From: JAXMEB01 sp046348545
Lineage (GTDB): Bacteria; Pseudomonadota; Gammaproteobacteria; Berkiellales; Berkiellaceae
Reading direction: 5' to 3'
Assembly: GCA_046348545.1 (NCBI GenBank)
Contig: JAXMEB010000003.1
Location: 1 to 64,000 of the forward strand
Length of the DNA stretch: 64,000 bases
This document shows, piece after piece, positions 45,970-54,598 of this stretch. Below the pieces are notes generated by a model. The model was not told the DNA's origin, did no database searches, and saw only the letters and a program-made list of their open reading frames with translations. Position numbers and translations under genes: made by a program. Within the stretch, counting starts at the first letter, position 1. The number at the start of each line of letters is the position of its first letter.

Positions 45970-47088
45970 ATGAGAAAGACTTTTAATTTACCTGATCTGG
46001 GCGAAGGGTTGCCGGATGCTGAAATTGTAGAATGGCATATTCGCGAAGGAGATACCGTTAAAATTGATGAGCCATTAGTTTCGATGGAAACGGCAAAAGC
46101 GGTTGTTGAGGTTCCTTCACCGTTTATTGGTCAAGTGTTAGCACTACATGGGAAGAAAGGCGATGTCATACAAACCGGTTCGCCTTTAGTTGAATTTGAT
46201 ATACAAGATAGCATGCAAGATACCGGTACGGTTGCTGGCAAGCTAGAGACCAGCGAAATGGTGACTCAGTCAACAATATCACGGATTGCACCGAGCCAAA
46301 TCAACAAAACAGCCGGAATCAAAGTAACGCCTGCGGTGAGAGCCTTGGCACAAAAGCTACAAGTGGATTTATCCAAAATTGGACCCACGGGCCCTAATGG
46401 CACTATCACAGCTGACGATGTTCATAAGGCTCAACAAGCAAGTTTGGGTTCAGGGCAATGGGAGCCTTTAAAAGGAGTTCGTCGTGCTATGGCGCATAGC
46501 ATGCAGCAATCGCACATTGAGGTGGTACCCGTGACAGTGGTGGATGATGCCGACGTGACGGAGTGGGTGGATAGTGGAGATATCACCGTTCGACTCATTC
46601 AAGCCATGGTCTATGCGGTAAATCAAGAGCCTGCCTTAAATGCTTGGTTTAATGGACTATCAAGCAGTAGACAAATTTTTAAGACTGTTGATTTAGGTCT
46701 GGCGATGGATACTGTGGATGGGCTATTTGTCCCATTGATAAAAGATTGTGCCAGTAAGTCATCAGATCTACTACGTGAGGAGATTAATCATTTAAAGCAA
46801 TCAGTCACGGATCGTTCTATTCCAGCTGAGCAACTAAAAGGACATACGATTTTACTGTCCAACTTTGGAAAATTTGCAGGCCGCTATTCAAACCCCATGA
46901 TTTTACCACCCACGGTCGCTATTTTAGGCGTCGGTCGAACGCGGCAGGAACTTTTACCCTTGAATGGTGATCCAACCGTAAGAACACTTATACCTCTTTC
47001 ACTGACCTTTGATCATCGAGCTGTAACAGGGGGTGAGGCTACACGATTTTTAGGTGCTGTGATTCAACATTTGCAGAAGAAGGTATAA
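45970..47088 (+). CDS. bkdB: dihydrolipoamide acyltransferase E2 with single lipoyl domain
   Basis: 372 residues. One lipoyl domain (1-80) with the lysine motif SMETAKAVVEVPSP; E1/E3-binding domain (about 115-155) KVTPAVRALAQKLQ...GPNGTITADDV; acyltransferase core to the end. The catalytic motif reads DHRAVTGGEA, so the family Asp of HRxxDG is Thr, while the His remains. No E3 gene follows, so lipoamide dehydrogenase must come from elsewhere. Confidence 0.9.
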   Translation: MRKTFNLPDLGEGLPDAEIVEWHIREGDTVKIDEPLVSMETAKAVVEVPSPFIGQVLALHGKKGDVIQTGSPLVEFDIQDSMQDTGTVAGKLETSEMVTQSTISRIAPSQINKTAGIKVTPAVRALAQKLQVDLSKIGPTGPNGTITADDVHKAQQASLGSGQWEPLKGVRRAMAHSMQQSHIEVVPVTVVDDADVTEWVDSGDITVRLIQAMVYAVNQEPALNAWFNGLSSSRQIFKTVDLGLAMDTVDGLFVPLIKDCASKSSDLLREEINHLKQSVTDRSIPAEQLKGHTILLSNFGKFAGRYSNPMILPPTVAILGVGRTRQELLPLNGDPTVRTLIPLSLTFDHRAVTGGEATRFLGAVIQHLQKKV

Positions 47089-47119
47089 ACTGAAAATATC
47101 GCTGCAGGAGGAATAAGTC

Positions 47120-47473
47120 ATGAAGACAAACATACGCTTACTACTGGGTGCTTTGAGCATCTGCGCCGTTATGCCTTTATGGGCAGCTGATGTGGTTGCC
47201 GATGCAGATATGCTCAGAAAAGATAGGGAGCAATTAGAACGATTGAAGCAGCCTGGTGTGGATTTACCCGCTAATCTAGTTCAAGATCTTGATCCGGCTA
47301 TTAAGCAAAAATGTATCGAAAAAGATGAACAACATATGCGAGATGGAGGAGCTGGTAAATACGCCTGCATGGAAGGGTACGAGAAGGTACCCCAAGTTGA
47401 TATCGGTGATTTTGATACCCCCCCAAAAGGCGAGCATCCCATTTTCCAAAATAGAATGGGGAATGAAGATTAG
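47120..47473 (+). CDS. small exported protein of unknown function
   Basis: 117 residues; AGGAGG precedes ATG 47120. A clear signal peptide ends at PLWAAD. The mature part is acidic, has two Cys (KQKCIEKDE, YACMEGYEK) that could form a disulfide, and no known motif. It lies 31 bp after bkdB, so it may be on the same transcript, without an evident link. Confidence 0.7.
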   Translation: MKTNIRLLLGALSICAVMPLWAADVVADADMLRKDREQLERLKQPGVDLPANLVQDLDPAIKQKCIEKDEQHMRDGGAGKYACMEGYEKVPQVDIGDFDTPPKGEHPIFQNRMGNED

Positions 47474-47511
47474 TGTAACCCACTGAATTATATAAATATT
47501 TATTGCCTTCA

Positions 47512-47544
47512 ATCAAGCCATCCCTGTACCAGGGGTGGCTTGAT
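47512..47544. terminator. strong hairpin after the bkd operon
   Basis: ATCAAGCCATCCCTG pairs with CAGGGGTGGCTTGAT with a single mismatch around a TAC loop. No long T-run follows, so it may act as a transcript end or processing structure between the plus-strand operon and the convergent kinase gene. Confidence 0.45.
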
Positions 47545-47580
47545 CCTATATTAGCCTTCAAGAAAGAATGAAAATGAAGT

Positions 47581-48795
47581 CTAAAAAAAACTACGATTGA
47601 TTTTACATTTTTTAGTATCAGCTCCGGTTTGAGCTTTGAAATTTTTTAAAATCGAATCAAGTCGCTCGCCTGCTTCTTTCAAAGACATTCTTTTGTTTAA
47701 CATAAAATGCATTAATCCATTTGATATTTTTTTTATATCACATTCAATTGGGGAGTCTACAAAAAGTTCCTGTAAAATTTTACCATATGCGTAAATATCT
47801 TTACTGCGTGTATTGAATCCAAAAAAACCTTCAGGTGAGAGGTGGGAAAATCTGCTATGGGTCGCATAAAAATATTTATGATGAATGTTGTCAAGTCTTG
47901 TCATGCTCTCAAAATCAATAAGATGAGATTTTTGGCCATCCCAGCATATGTTTTTAAGATGCAGATCGTTATGCAAATATCCGGTTGAATGTAAAAGGGA
48001 TATTTCATCTGCTAAGGATATGGATAAGCGAATTTTTTCATCAACAGGAAGAAGCATTATTTCTTTTTGAAAATACCAAGGCATTAAAGAGTAAATATAT
48101 TTTTTTTGAGGATCTTTTTTTATAAGCTGCCCAAGCAGTTTATTATTTTCATATAAATATTCATTCTCATGTAAAACATTATACTCCTTTGACGGAGATA
48201 GAACGGTCAACTCAGCAGGAATCATTTTGCTTTTTGATTTTAGATTGTTTCTTTTTACCGCAACCCATTCTTGTGAATCGAGGTTCTTTGCTAAAAAAGC
48301 CTTTCCAGAGTCACCTTTTCCTAGTAGTGTGTTTGTTAAAATGTAATGTTGTTGATTTTGAGGAACAAAGAGCAATTGAAATTCGAGAGAGTCATTTAAT
48401 CTGAATTGTGAAATACAACATTTTTGATCTTGATATCTTAGATCCATGTGTTGTATTAGATTTGTGGTTACACCTTCTATAAAGTTGGGATTGTCATGAA
48501 GTATTTCAATTAATTCATTAGTCAACGATGGAGTATGATTTTGGGGATGTTTTTGAGAAACCTTCTTAATGCCCTTGTTAATTTTTCTTTCAAGTTGCCG
48601 ATTGTAGTATGGTGTCATGGGAGAATATTCTACCCAGAGATCAGAGTAGAAAAAATATTTCATACTGATGATCGTTGCAGATATCATTACTATCCAAATT
48701 AAATAGACTATTAATTCTGCACCAAAGAGCGACATTCTAAGAAATTCTTGAAATAAGAAGGCAAATATTTTAACTTTAATAATATAGATTCGCAA
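47581..48795 (-). CDS. membrane-anchored eukaryotic-like protein kinase
   Basis: 404 residues (384 if ATG 48735 is used). One membrane helix at about 25-47; the rest should be cytosolic. Kinase landmarks: Gly loop LLGKGDSGKAFLAKN (159-164), lysine in WVAVKR (181), catalytic loop YLHNDLHLKN (HND in place of HRD, Asp 277, Asn 282), DFE in place of DFG (294-296), SPE in place of APE, and SKDIYAYGK (subdomain IX). All residues needed for phosphotransfer are present, so it may be active. It could be a secreted effector or a self-regulatory kinase; AT-rich compared with its neighbours. Confidence 0.75.
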   Translation of the reverse strand: MRIYIIKVKIFAFLFQEFLRMSLFGAELIVYLIWIVMISATIISMKYFFYSDLWVEYSPMTPYYNRQLERKINKGIKKVSQKHPQNHTPSLTNELIEILHDNPNFIEGVTTNLIQHMDLRYQDQKCCISQFRLNDSLEFQLLFVPQNQQHYILTNTLLGKGDSGKAFLAKNLDSQEWVAVKRNNLKSKSKMIPAELTVLSPSKEYNVLHENEYLYENNKLLGQLIKKDPQKKYIYSLMPWYFQKEIMLLPVDEKIRLSISLADEISLLHSTGYLHNDLHLKNICWDGQKSHLIDFESMTRLDNIHHKYFYATHSRFSHLSPEGFFGFNTRSKDIYAYGKILQELFVDSPIECDIKKISNGLMHFMLNKRMSLKEAGERLDSILKNFKAQTGADTKKCKINRSFF

Positions 48796-48909
48796 TTATT
48801 TTTGAAATTATCTGAAGCTGCAATTTAGAGATAGCCAACAGGGATGGCTGTCACTTCGTGGGACAATGGGATGTCTTTGTCGACGAAACAGAACACTGCA
48901 CCATGACGA

Positions 48910-49037
48910 TATACCCTTCACAGATGAATTTTCGGGGTTGTTGCCTGCACCCACTTCGCAATCCTCATGTACTTTATGTACACTCCGGTTGCTCAGGGGC
49001 TTGGCCCCTACCCGAAAAATCATCTGTTGTGGGTATA
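48910..49037 (-). repeat. protein-coding palindromic element, copy C (end of livF)
   Basis: 128 bp with the family ends, inverted relative to A and B. The frame that A and B use is also open here, but livF enters in a different frame and stops at TAA in the centre (CATAAAGTACATG in place of CACAAAGTACATG). Confidence 0.9.
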
Positions 49038-49756
49038 TCTCCCTCTAAATACGCTTTCTTAATATCAGGGTGATCGAGTAATTCCTGACCTTTTCCTTCT
49101 AATTTAATTTCGCCATTGACCAGCACATACGCTCTGTCTGCAAGATGAAGGGCTTGGTTTGCATTTTGTTCGACCAAGAAAAGAGTTGTACCCAGGGCGC
49201 GAATATCATTTAAAATTTTAAAGATGTGTTTTACGATCTGGGGTGCCAATCCCAAGCTGGGTTCATCTAACAATAGGAGCTCAGGTTGGCCCATCATTGC
49301 ACGTCCAATAGCGAGCATTTGTTGTTCACCACCCGATAACGTTCCTGCACGCTGGTTGATTCTCTCTTTCAAGACAGGAAAAAGCTCCAAAACGTGATTG
49401 AGATCACTTTGATATCGTTTTTTATCTTTAGCGGGCAGAGCACCAAGTTGTAAATTCTCTTCTACACTCATCTTTGGAAAGACTCGCCGACCTTCCGGTG
49501 AGATGGTGATACCCAGATGAGCGATTTGATATGTCGATAGTTTGTGAAGCGCTTGGTGTTTAAATAAAATTTCACCTTGTGTGATTTTCGGTTGATTGAA
49601 AAGTGTTTTTAAGAGCGTTGTTTTGCCTGCTCCATTAGATCCAATGAGCGTTACAATTTCATGAGGGTTAATATGAAGAGAAACGTCTCTTAACGCTTGT
49701 ACAGGGCCATAGCTGGCGCTGATATTTTTAATGTTGAGTAGCGCCTTTGATATCAA
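48974..49756 (-). CDS. livF: branched-chain amino acid ABC transporter ATPase LivF, C-terminus repeat-encoded
   Basis: 260 residues. Walker A GSNGAGKTTLLKTLF, signature LSGGEQQMLAIGRAM, Walker B LLLDEPSLGLAP. The family usually ends near AYLGG; here AYLEG is followed by about 21 residues (DIPTTDDFSGRGQAPEQPEC...) encoded by palindromic element C up to a stop inside it. The ATPase core is intact. Last gene of livKHMGF; 3 bp from livG. Confidence 0.93.
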   Translation of the reverse strand: MISKALLNIKNISASYGPVQALRDVSLHINPHEIVTLIGSNGAGKTTLLKTLFNQPKITQGEILFKHQALHKLSTYQIAHLGITISPEGRRVFPKMSVEENLQLGALPAKDKKRYQSDLNHVLELFPVLKERINQRAGTLSGGEQQMLAIGRAMMGQPELLLLDEPSLGLAPQIVKHIFKILNDIRALGTTLFLVEQNANQALHLADRAYVLVNGEIKLEGKGQELLDHPDIKKAYLEGDIPTTDDFSGRGQAPEQPECT

Positions 49757-49759
49757 TGG

Positions 49760-50614
49760 TTATACTCCTAAATAAGCTTCAATCACTTTAGGGTTATTTC
49801 GAACTTCAGTTGGGACCCCATCTGCGATCACCTCACCATGATCTAGCACAATCACATGATCGGATATATTCATGACCATTGACATGTCATGTTCAATCAA
49901 TAATATGCTTATTTTATATTGATTTCGAAGATTAATAATAATCTTACTTAATTCTGCTGTTTCTTGAGGATTTAGCCCAGCAGCAGGTTCATCAAGGCAT
50001 AGTAATATAGGTTGGGTACACATTGCGCGTGCTATTTCTAGATGTCTTTGCTTGCCATAAGGTAATTCACCGGCTAGCTTATTTGCCTCATCGGATAAGT
50101 GAAAAACATCTAACCAGTTAAATGCAAGCTCAATAGCTTCTTTTTCCCATTTAGTAAATGAAGGTAAATTCAGAAGGCCGCTAATCAGGTTTCTATTGGC
50201 AAAGCGGTGCTGTGCAACGAGCAAATTTTCAAGTACGGTCATTTCTCTGAATAGTCTAATATTTTGAAATGTTCTTGCTATACCCAATTTTGCAACTTGG
50301 TGAGATCCACCAAACATTTTAAAATAAAGGCACTTCAGTAAAGCATCGGGCCTTAAAAGGTGCGTAACATGAAATTGATCACCCAGTAATTTTTTAAGAT
50401 TGTATGGGGTTGAATTAAGAAGAAAAATCAGCTCTCCGCCCGTTGCCTTGTAAAAACCGGTTAAGCAATTAAAAAGAGTTGTTTTACCAGCCCCATTGGG
50501 TCCAATCAGTGCGGTGATAGTTTCGGCTTGAATAGTCATATTGATTGCTTTTAAGGCTTTCAATCCTCCAAAACGCATCGATAGATTTTTCACGGTGAGC
50601 AGAGTATCAGCCAT
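49760..50614 (-). CDS. livG: branched-chain amino acid ABC transporter ATPase LivG
   Basis: 284 residues against about 255 in E. coli. Walker A GPNGAGKTTLFNCLTGFY, signature PYGKQRHLEIARAM, Walker B LCLDEPAAGLNP. About 25-30 extra residues (LNSTPYNLKKLLGDQFHVTHL region) lie between Walker A and the conserved GIARTFQNIRLFREMTVLENLL. Not encoded by the palindromic repeat. Overlaps livM by 8 bp. Confidence 0.94.
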   Translation of the reverse strand: MADTLLTVKNLSMRFGGLKALKAINMTIQAETITALIGPNGAGKTTLFNCLTGFYKATGGELIFLLNSTPYNLKKLLGDQFHVTHLLRPDALLKCLYFKMFGGSHQVAKLGIARTFQNIRLFREMTVLENLLVAQHRFANRNLISGLLNLPSFTKWEKEAIELAFNWLDVFHLSDEANKLAGELPYGKQRHLEIARAMCTQPILLCLDEPAAGLNPQETAELSKIIINLRNQYKISILLIEHDMSMVMNISDHVIVLDHGEVIADGVPTEVRNNPKVIEAYLGV

Positions 50615-51839
50615 GATTTTCCTTTAGACGCATTATCGCAATTCTTACAGTACGCACTAGCCCGCGAGGTCTCCAGATCATCATGAGCACCATCAGCCCA
50701 CCAAAAAGAAGCATTCGAAATTCAGAAAATTCTCGGAGGGCTTCTGGTAAAAGGGTAAGCAGAGTCGCCGCAACGATCACGCCAAGGACCGATCCCATCC
50801 CTCCTAATACAACAATGGCAAGTATCATAGCCGATTCTATAAATGTAAAAGAGGTTGGACTCACAAATCCTTGGTAGGCCGCAAAGAAGACGCCACCGAG
50901 CCCACCTATCATGGCCCCCATACTGAAGGCACTCAATTTTGTAGTCACATGATTGATGCCGAGAGATCGACAAGCGATCTCATCTTCTCTCAGCGCTTCC
51001 CAGGCACGACCAATCGGGAGAACTTTTAAGCGATTGACGAGTTTTATAACGATAGCGACAGCGATGAAAAGCATACAATACAAGAAGATATAAAGATATT
51101 CTTTGGAAAAAGGGAGATTGAAGAATTCATGGAAAGGCATGCCACCTTGCTGAGCTTTGCGAGTAAATTCTAAACCGAAGATCATCGGATCGTTGATAGA
51201 GATCCCATTAGATCCTCTGGTAAAGGTGACCCAATTGTTGAGTACTAGATGGATAATTTCGCCAAATCCGAGCGTGACAATCGCTAGGTAGTCTCCATGC
51301 ATTCGTAGGACTGGGAAGGCGAGCAGAGCGCCTAAGCAAGCGGAGATCAACATCCCAAGTGGAATGGCTGTCCAAAACCCCATATCCCAATATAGAGCAC
51401 CCAAAGCGTAAGTATAAGCACCGACAGCATAAAATGCGACAAATCCTAAATCTAGTAGCCCTGCTAAACCTACAACAATGTTGAGACCGAGCCCTAATAG
51501 AATATAAATCAAGATACTAATACTAACGGTAAGCCAATACTTTCCGATGAAAAGTGAAGCGGATAGTCCACAGAGTATTGTCAGCATCAAGAGTGTACGG
51601 TGGTGAGGAGAGGGAGATTTGACAAGGGTATGAGGCTTGAGATCTGTTACCTTTTGTATTGGGTACGTCAAAAATAAGAATCGCCCCAATACGACTAGTC
51701 CGGTCAACATGAGGGGCCGCGTCAGCTCTAGCTTAATGCCAAAACCCTTTAATATGATACCCGTAATGGGGCCAAAAATGAGCAATGCGATCAATGCTGT
51801 GAGAGACAGATCTTTAAAGCTATTCAGAATCGTTCTCAC
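50607..51839 (-). CDS. livM: branched-chain amino acid ABC transporter permease LivM
   Basis: 410 residues, about ten membrane helices, GTG start sharing a base with the livH stop. LGLNIVVGLAGLLDLGFVAFYAVGAY and AWEALREDEIACRSLGIN (the EAA-like ATPase-contact loop) are LivM landmarks. Forms the membrane pore with LivH. Confidence 0.94.
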   Translation of the reverse strand: MRTILNSFKDLSLTALIALLIFGPITGIILKGFGIKLELTRPLMLTGLVVLGRFLFLTYPIQKVTDLKPHTLVKSPSPHHRTLLMLTILCGLSASLFIGKYWLTVSISILIYILLGLGLNIVVGLAGLLDLGFVAFYAVGAYTYALGALYWDMGFWTAIPLGMLISACLGALLAFPVLRMHGDYLAIVTLGFGEIIHLVLNNWVTFTRGSNGISINDPMIFGLEFTRKAQQGGMPFHEFFNLPFSKEYLYIFLYCMLFIAVAIVIKLVNRLKVLPIGRAWEALREDEIACRSLGINHVTTKLSAFSMGAMIGGLGGVFFAAYQGFVSPTSFTFIESAMILAIVVLGGMGSVLGVIVAATLLTLLPEALREFSEFRMLLFGGLMVLMMIWRPRGLVRTVRIAIMRLKENHG

Positions 51840-52762
51840 TATACTTTCTCCACCTCAGGTGTACCAAGGAGTCCACTGGGTTTGAAGATTAGAACCAATA
51901 TGAGAATAGAAAATGCGAAGACATCCTTATAGTCGACGTCAATAAAACCTGAAAAAAGCGATTCAGCCATACCTAGTAAAATTCCGCCCAGCATGGCACC
52001 ACTCAATGAACCAATCCCACCTAATACCGCTGCAGTGAAAGCTTTGATTCCGACGACAAATCCGATCGAGAAATCAAATGAGCCATAATTTAAAGAGACC
52101 ATGACACCTGCGATGGCCGCCATGAGTGCACCCATTACAAAGACAATTGGAATGATTCGATTAATATTAATCCCTAACATATGAGCCATAGACATGTCTT
52201 GCTGAGTTGCACGCATGGTGCGCCCTAAAGTTGTGTGTTTAATCAACATGCTAAGCACTATCATGCTGCTGAGAGCAACCAGCATAATGAGAGATTGAAG
52301 GTATGAAACTTGAACTTGATAGAGGCCCAGATTAAAAATAAAGTGACCCTCAATCAAGGCAGGGATCCCTTGACTGCGCGCACCTTGAGCTAGTCTGACA
52401 TAATTTTGCAAGATGAGGGACATGCCAATTGCAGAAATGAGGGGAGCTAGACGCGTGGCGTAACGAAGTGGGCGATATGCGAGTCGCTCGATGGTCCAGC
52501 CATATATCCCGGTGATAATCATCGTCAAGAGGAGGGTCAGGGATAAAGCGATAACGATGGAACCAATCCCTAACAATTGCATCAAGGCGAGAAAGATGGC
52601 TGTTAAATAGGCTGATATCATGTAAACATCGCCGTGGGCAAAATTAATCATACCGATGATGCCATAGACCATGGTATAACCAATTGCAATGAGGCCGTAG
52701 ATACTACCTAATACCAGTCCATTAACAATTTGTTGAGCGACGATATTACCGTCTAGCATCAC
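51839..52762 (-). CDS. livH: branched-chain amino acid ABC transporter permease LivH
   Basis: 307 residues, eight or so membrane helices. NGLVLGSIYGLIAIGYTMVYGIIGMINFAHGDVYM is the LivH start; GRTMRATQQDMSMAHMLGIN is the ATPase-contact loop. Overlaps livM by one base and follows livK closely. Confidence 0.94.
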   Translation of the reverse strand: MMLDGNIVAQQIVNGLVLGSIYGLIAIGYTMVYGIIGMINFAHGDVYMISAYLTAIFLALMQLLGIGSIVIALSLTLLLTMIITGIYGWTIERLAYRPLRYATRLAPLISAIGMSLILQNYVRLAQGARSQGIPALIEGHFIFNLGLYQVQVSYLQSLIMLVALSSMIVLSMLIKHTTLGRTMRATQQDMSMAHMLGININRIIPIVFVMGALMAAIAGVMVSLNYGSFDFSIGFVVGIKAFTAAVLGGIGSLSGAMLGGILLGMAESLFSGFIDVDYKDVFAFSILILVLIFKPSGLLGTPEVEKV

Positions 52763-52764
52763 GT

Positions 52765-53892
52765 TTATTGTCCGCTCACTTCGGAATAACTACCATCTGT
52801 TTTCCAAGCATACATCACATAATCTGTTTCTTTAAGATCACCTTGATTATTCCATTTCTTCGGGCCCATGACTGTATCAACGGTATTAGCATGTAGCCAC
52901 TTTGCCAGATGATCACCTTTGGAAGCTTGGGTTGCCTTAATAGCATCTGCAATGATTTCGACAGTTGCGTAGGCGTATAGAGTGTAGCCTTCAGGTTCAA
53001 AGCCTTGAGTTCTTAATTCGGTTACAACTTTTTGTCCTTCTGAGAGCTTTCGTGGGTCGCGTCCAAAGGTCATGTAGACATGCCTGACCATACGAGCACC
53101 GCCAGCAGAGGTGACAAAGTCTTGAGACATGATACCGTCACCTGAAATAAAGGGGATCTCACTGCCTTGTTCGCGAAGTTGCCTGACTAAGGGGCCTGCT
53201 TCAGGATGCATGCCGCCAAAGTAAATGGCATCTGCTTTGACTTGTTTTAATTTCGTCACAAGCGCATTAAAATCTTTTTCACCTCGAGTTAAGCCTTCAT
53301 ACAGGGCTATTTTATGACCTAGGGTTTCTAGCCGTCCCCTAGTTGCATCTGCTAAACCTTGTCCATAAGTGTCTTTATCGTGAATAACGGCAATATTTTT
53401 AGCTTTCAATGTATTATGAATAAAATCAGCCGCGACAAGACCTTGTTGATCATCTCGACCGCAAGTTCTGAAGATTGTCTCAAGTCCTCTATCAGTGACA
53501 GATGGATTCGTAGAAGCAGGGGTTATCATTAATACATCTGCATCGGCATAGACTTCAGAAGCAGGGATGGTTGACGAAGAACAAAAATGACCGACAACCG
53601 CGTCGACGTGCTCGAATTCAACAAGCCGGTTGGCAATGGTGACTGCTTGTTTGGGTTCGCAGGCATCATCAGCTTTAATCAATTCAATTTGCTTGCCATT
53701 AATGCCACCTTTTTCGTTAATATCTTTAGCGGCCAGTTCGGCGCCACGCCAAAGCTGTTCGCCAAAAGCAGCATTAGCGCCTGAATGAGGACCTGCAATT
53801 CCAATTTTGATGGTATTGGAGGTCGCGATGCTTGAAGAACTATAACTTAATACGAGTGCAACTATACTCGAGTAAATCCATTTACGAGTCAT
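52765..53892 (-). CDS. livK: periplasmic branched-chain amino acid binding protein
   Basis: 375 residues from ATG 53892, seven bases after AAGGA; an ATG at 53895 is also possible. Signal peptide to SSSIATS, then IKIGIAGPHSGANAAFGEQ, DACEPKQAVTIANRLV, GHFCSSSTIPASEVY and ITPASTNP, the LivJ/LivK pattern with a conserved Cys pair. It should deliver Leu/Ile/Val to LivHMGF, feeding the Bkd/Liu enzymes. First gene of the operon. Confidence 0.94.
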   Translation of the reverse strand: MTRKWIYSSIVALVLSYSSSSIATSNTIKIGIAGPHSGANAAFGEQLWRGAELAAKDINEKGGINGKQIELIKADDACEPKQAVTIANRLVEFEHVDAVVGHFCSSSTIPASEVYADADVLMITPASTNPSVTDRGLETIFRTCGRDDQQGLVAADFIHNTLKAKNIAVIHDKDTYGQGLADATRGRLETLGHKIALYEGLTRGEKDFNALVTKLKQVKADAIYFGGMHPEAGPLVRQLREQGSEIPFISGDGIMSQDFVTSAGGARMVRHVYMTFGRDPRKLSEGQKVVTELRTQGFEPEGYTLYAYATVEIIADAIKATQASKGDHLAKWLHANTVDTVMGPKKWNNQGDLKETDYVMYAWKTDGSYSEVSGQ

Positions 53893-53908
53893 CATCAATT
53901 CCTTTTAA

Positions 53909-54568
53909 CTAGGTTGTTTTATAGAATGGATTAGGTAGCTTAATATTTGCTTCTGAAAATCCACCTTTCAGATCAACTTCTTGATCACCAATGTTGAGTA
54001 TAATCGTGTAACCTAAATTGGAAATTTCTTTTCGAGCTCTGGTTTTGTAGTCACTAATACTCATCGTATCGTTTTCAATAGGACGTAAGTAGAGCTTGGC
54101 CCACGAATTATAGCCTGCTGCACGAAGATTTTGAGTGGTCGCATTGGTTATTTCAGGGGTTGCGGGTCTGCCAGTGATGAAGAAGACATCTACTTTCTGC
54201 TGAATAGCGTATTGATATAGGTTTAAAATAGGCTCGATGGCTTTGCCATTCGCCAGCATATAAGCTGCAGCAGCTGCTTCAGAATTGCCTGTGAAGGCAT
54301 TGCGCTTGAGATCATCGTAGTAGCTCAGTGCTGTTTCATCGATATCTAACACGATAGCCAACTTTTCATTTTGCTGATTTTGGATTCTATGATCAAGATA
54401 ACGCCAAGCTTCCTCTAGTTTTGCTTGAATTTCCTGGTTGTAATTCCCTGACAACATATAGCGTTCTATTGAATCTCGTCCGGAAGGAGTTTGTAGCAAG
54501 CTGGTGCGTTCCGCTTCGGCGCTAAAGCTGAGCAGCAAACAAATCAGTAACAAATAAGTTTTTTTCAT
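53909..54568 (-). CDS. HAD-superfamily class IIIB acid phosphatase, exported
   Basis: 219 residues with signal peptide (to FSAEAE). HAD motif I VLDIDETALS (DxDET), motif II FFITGRP, motif III Lys in DYKTRARKE and motif IV GDQEVDLKGG. Class B/P4-like periplasmic phosphatase; no lipobox seen, so soluble. 16 bp upstream of livK in the same direction, so possibly co-transcribed. Confidence 0.88.
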   Translation of the reverse strand: MKKTYLLLICLLLSFSAEAERTSLLQTPSGRDSIERYMLSGNYNQEIQAKLEEAWRYLDHRIQNQQNEKLAIVLDIDETALSYYDDLKRNAFTGNSEAAAAAYMLANGKAIEPILNLYQYAIQQKVDVFFITGRPATPEITNATTQNLRAAGYNSWAKLYLRPIENDTMSISDYKTRARKEISNLGYTIILNIGDQEVDLKGGFSEANIKLPNPFYKTT

Positions 54569-54598
54569 GACAAAATTTTACTCAGATTCAAAGTCCCA

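Noticed and set aside
48808..49023. 71-codon minus-strand frame starting in repeat copy C
   Set aside because: It is the element's permissive frame running into intergenic DNA; no ribosome site and no conserved product.
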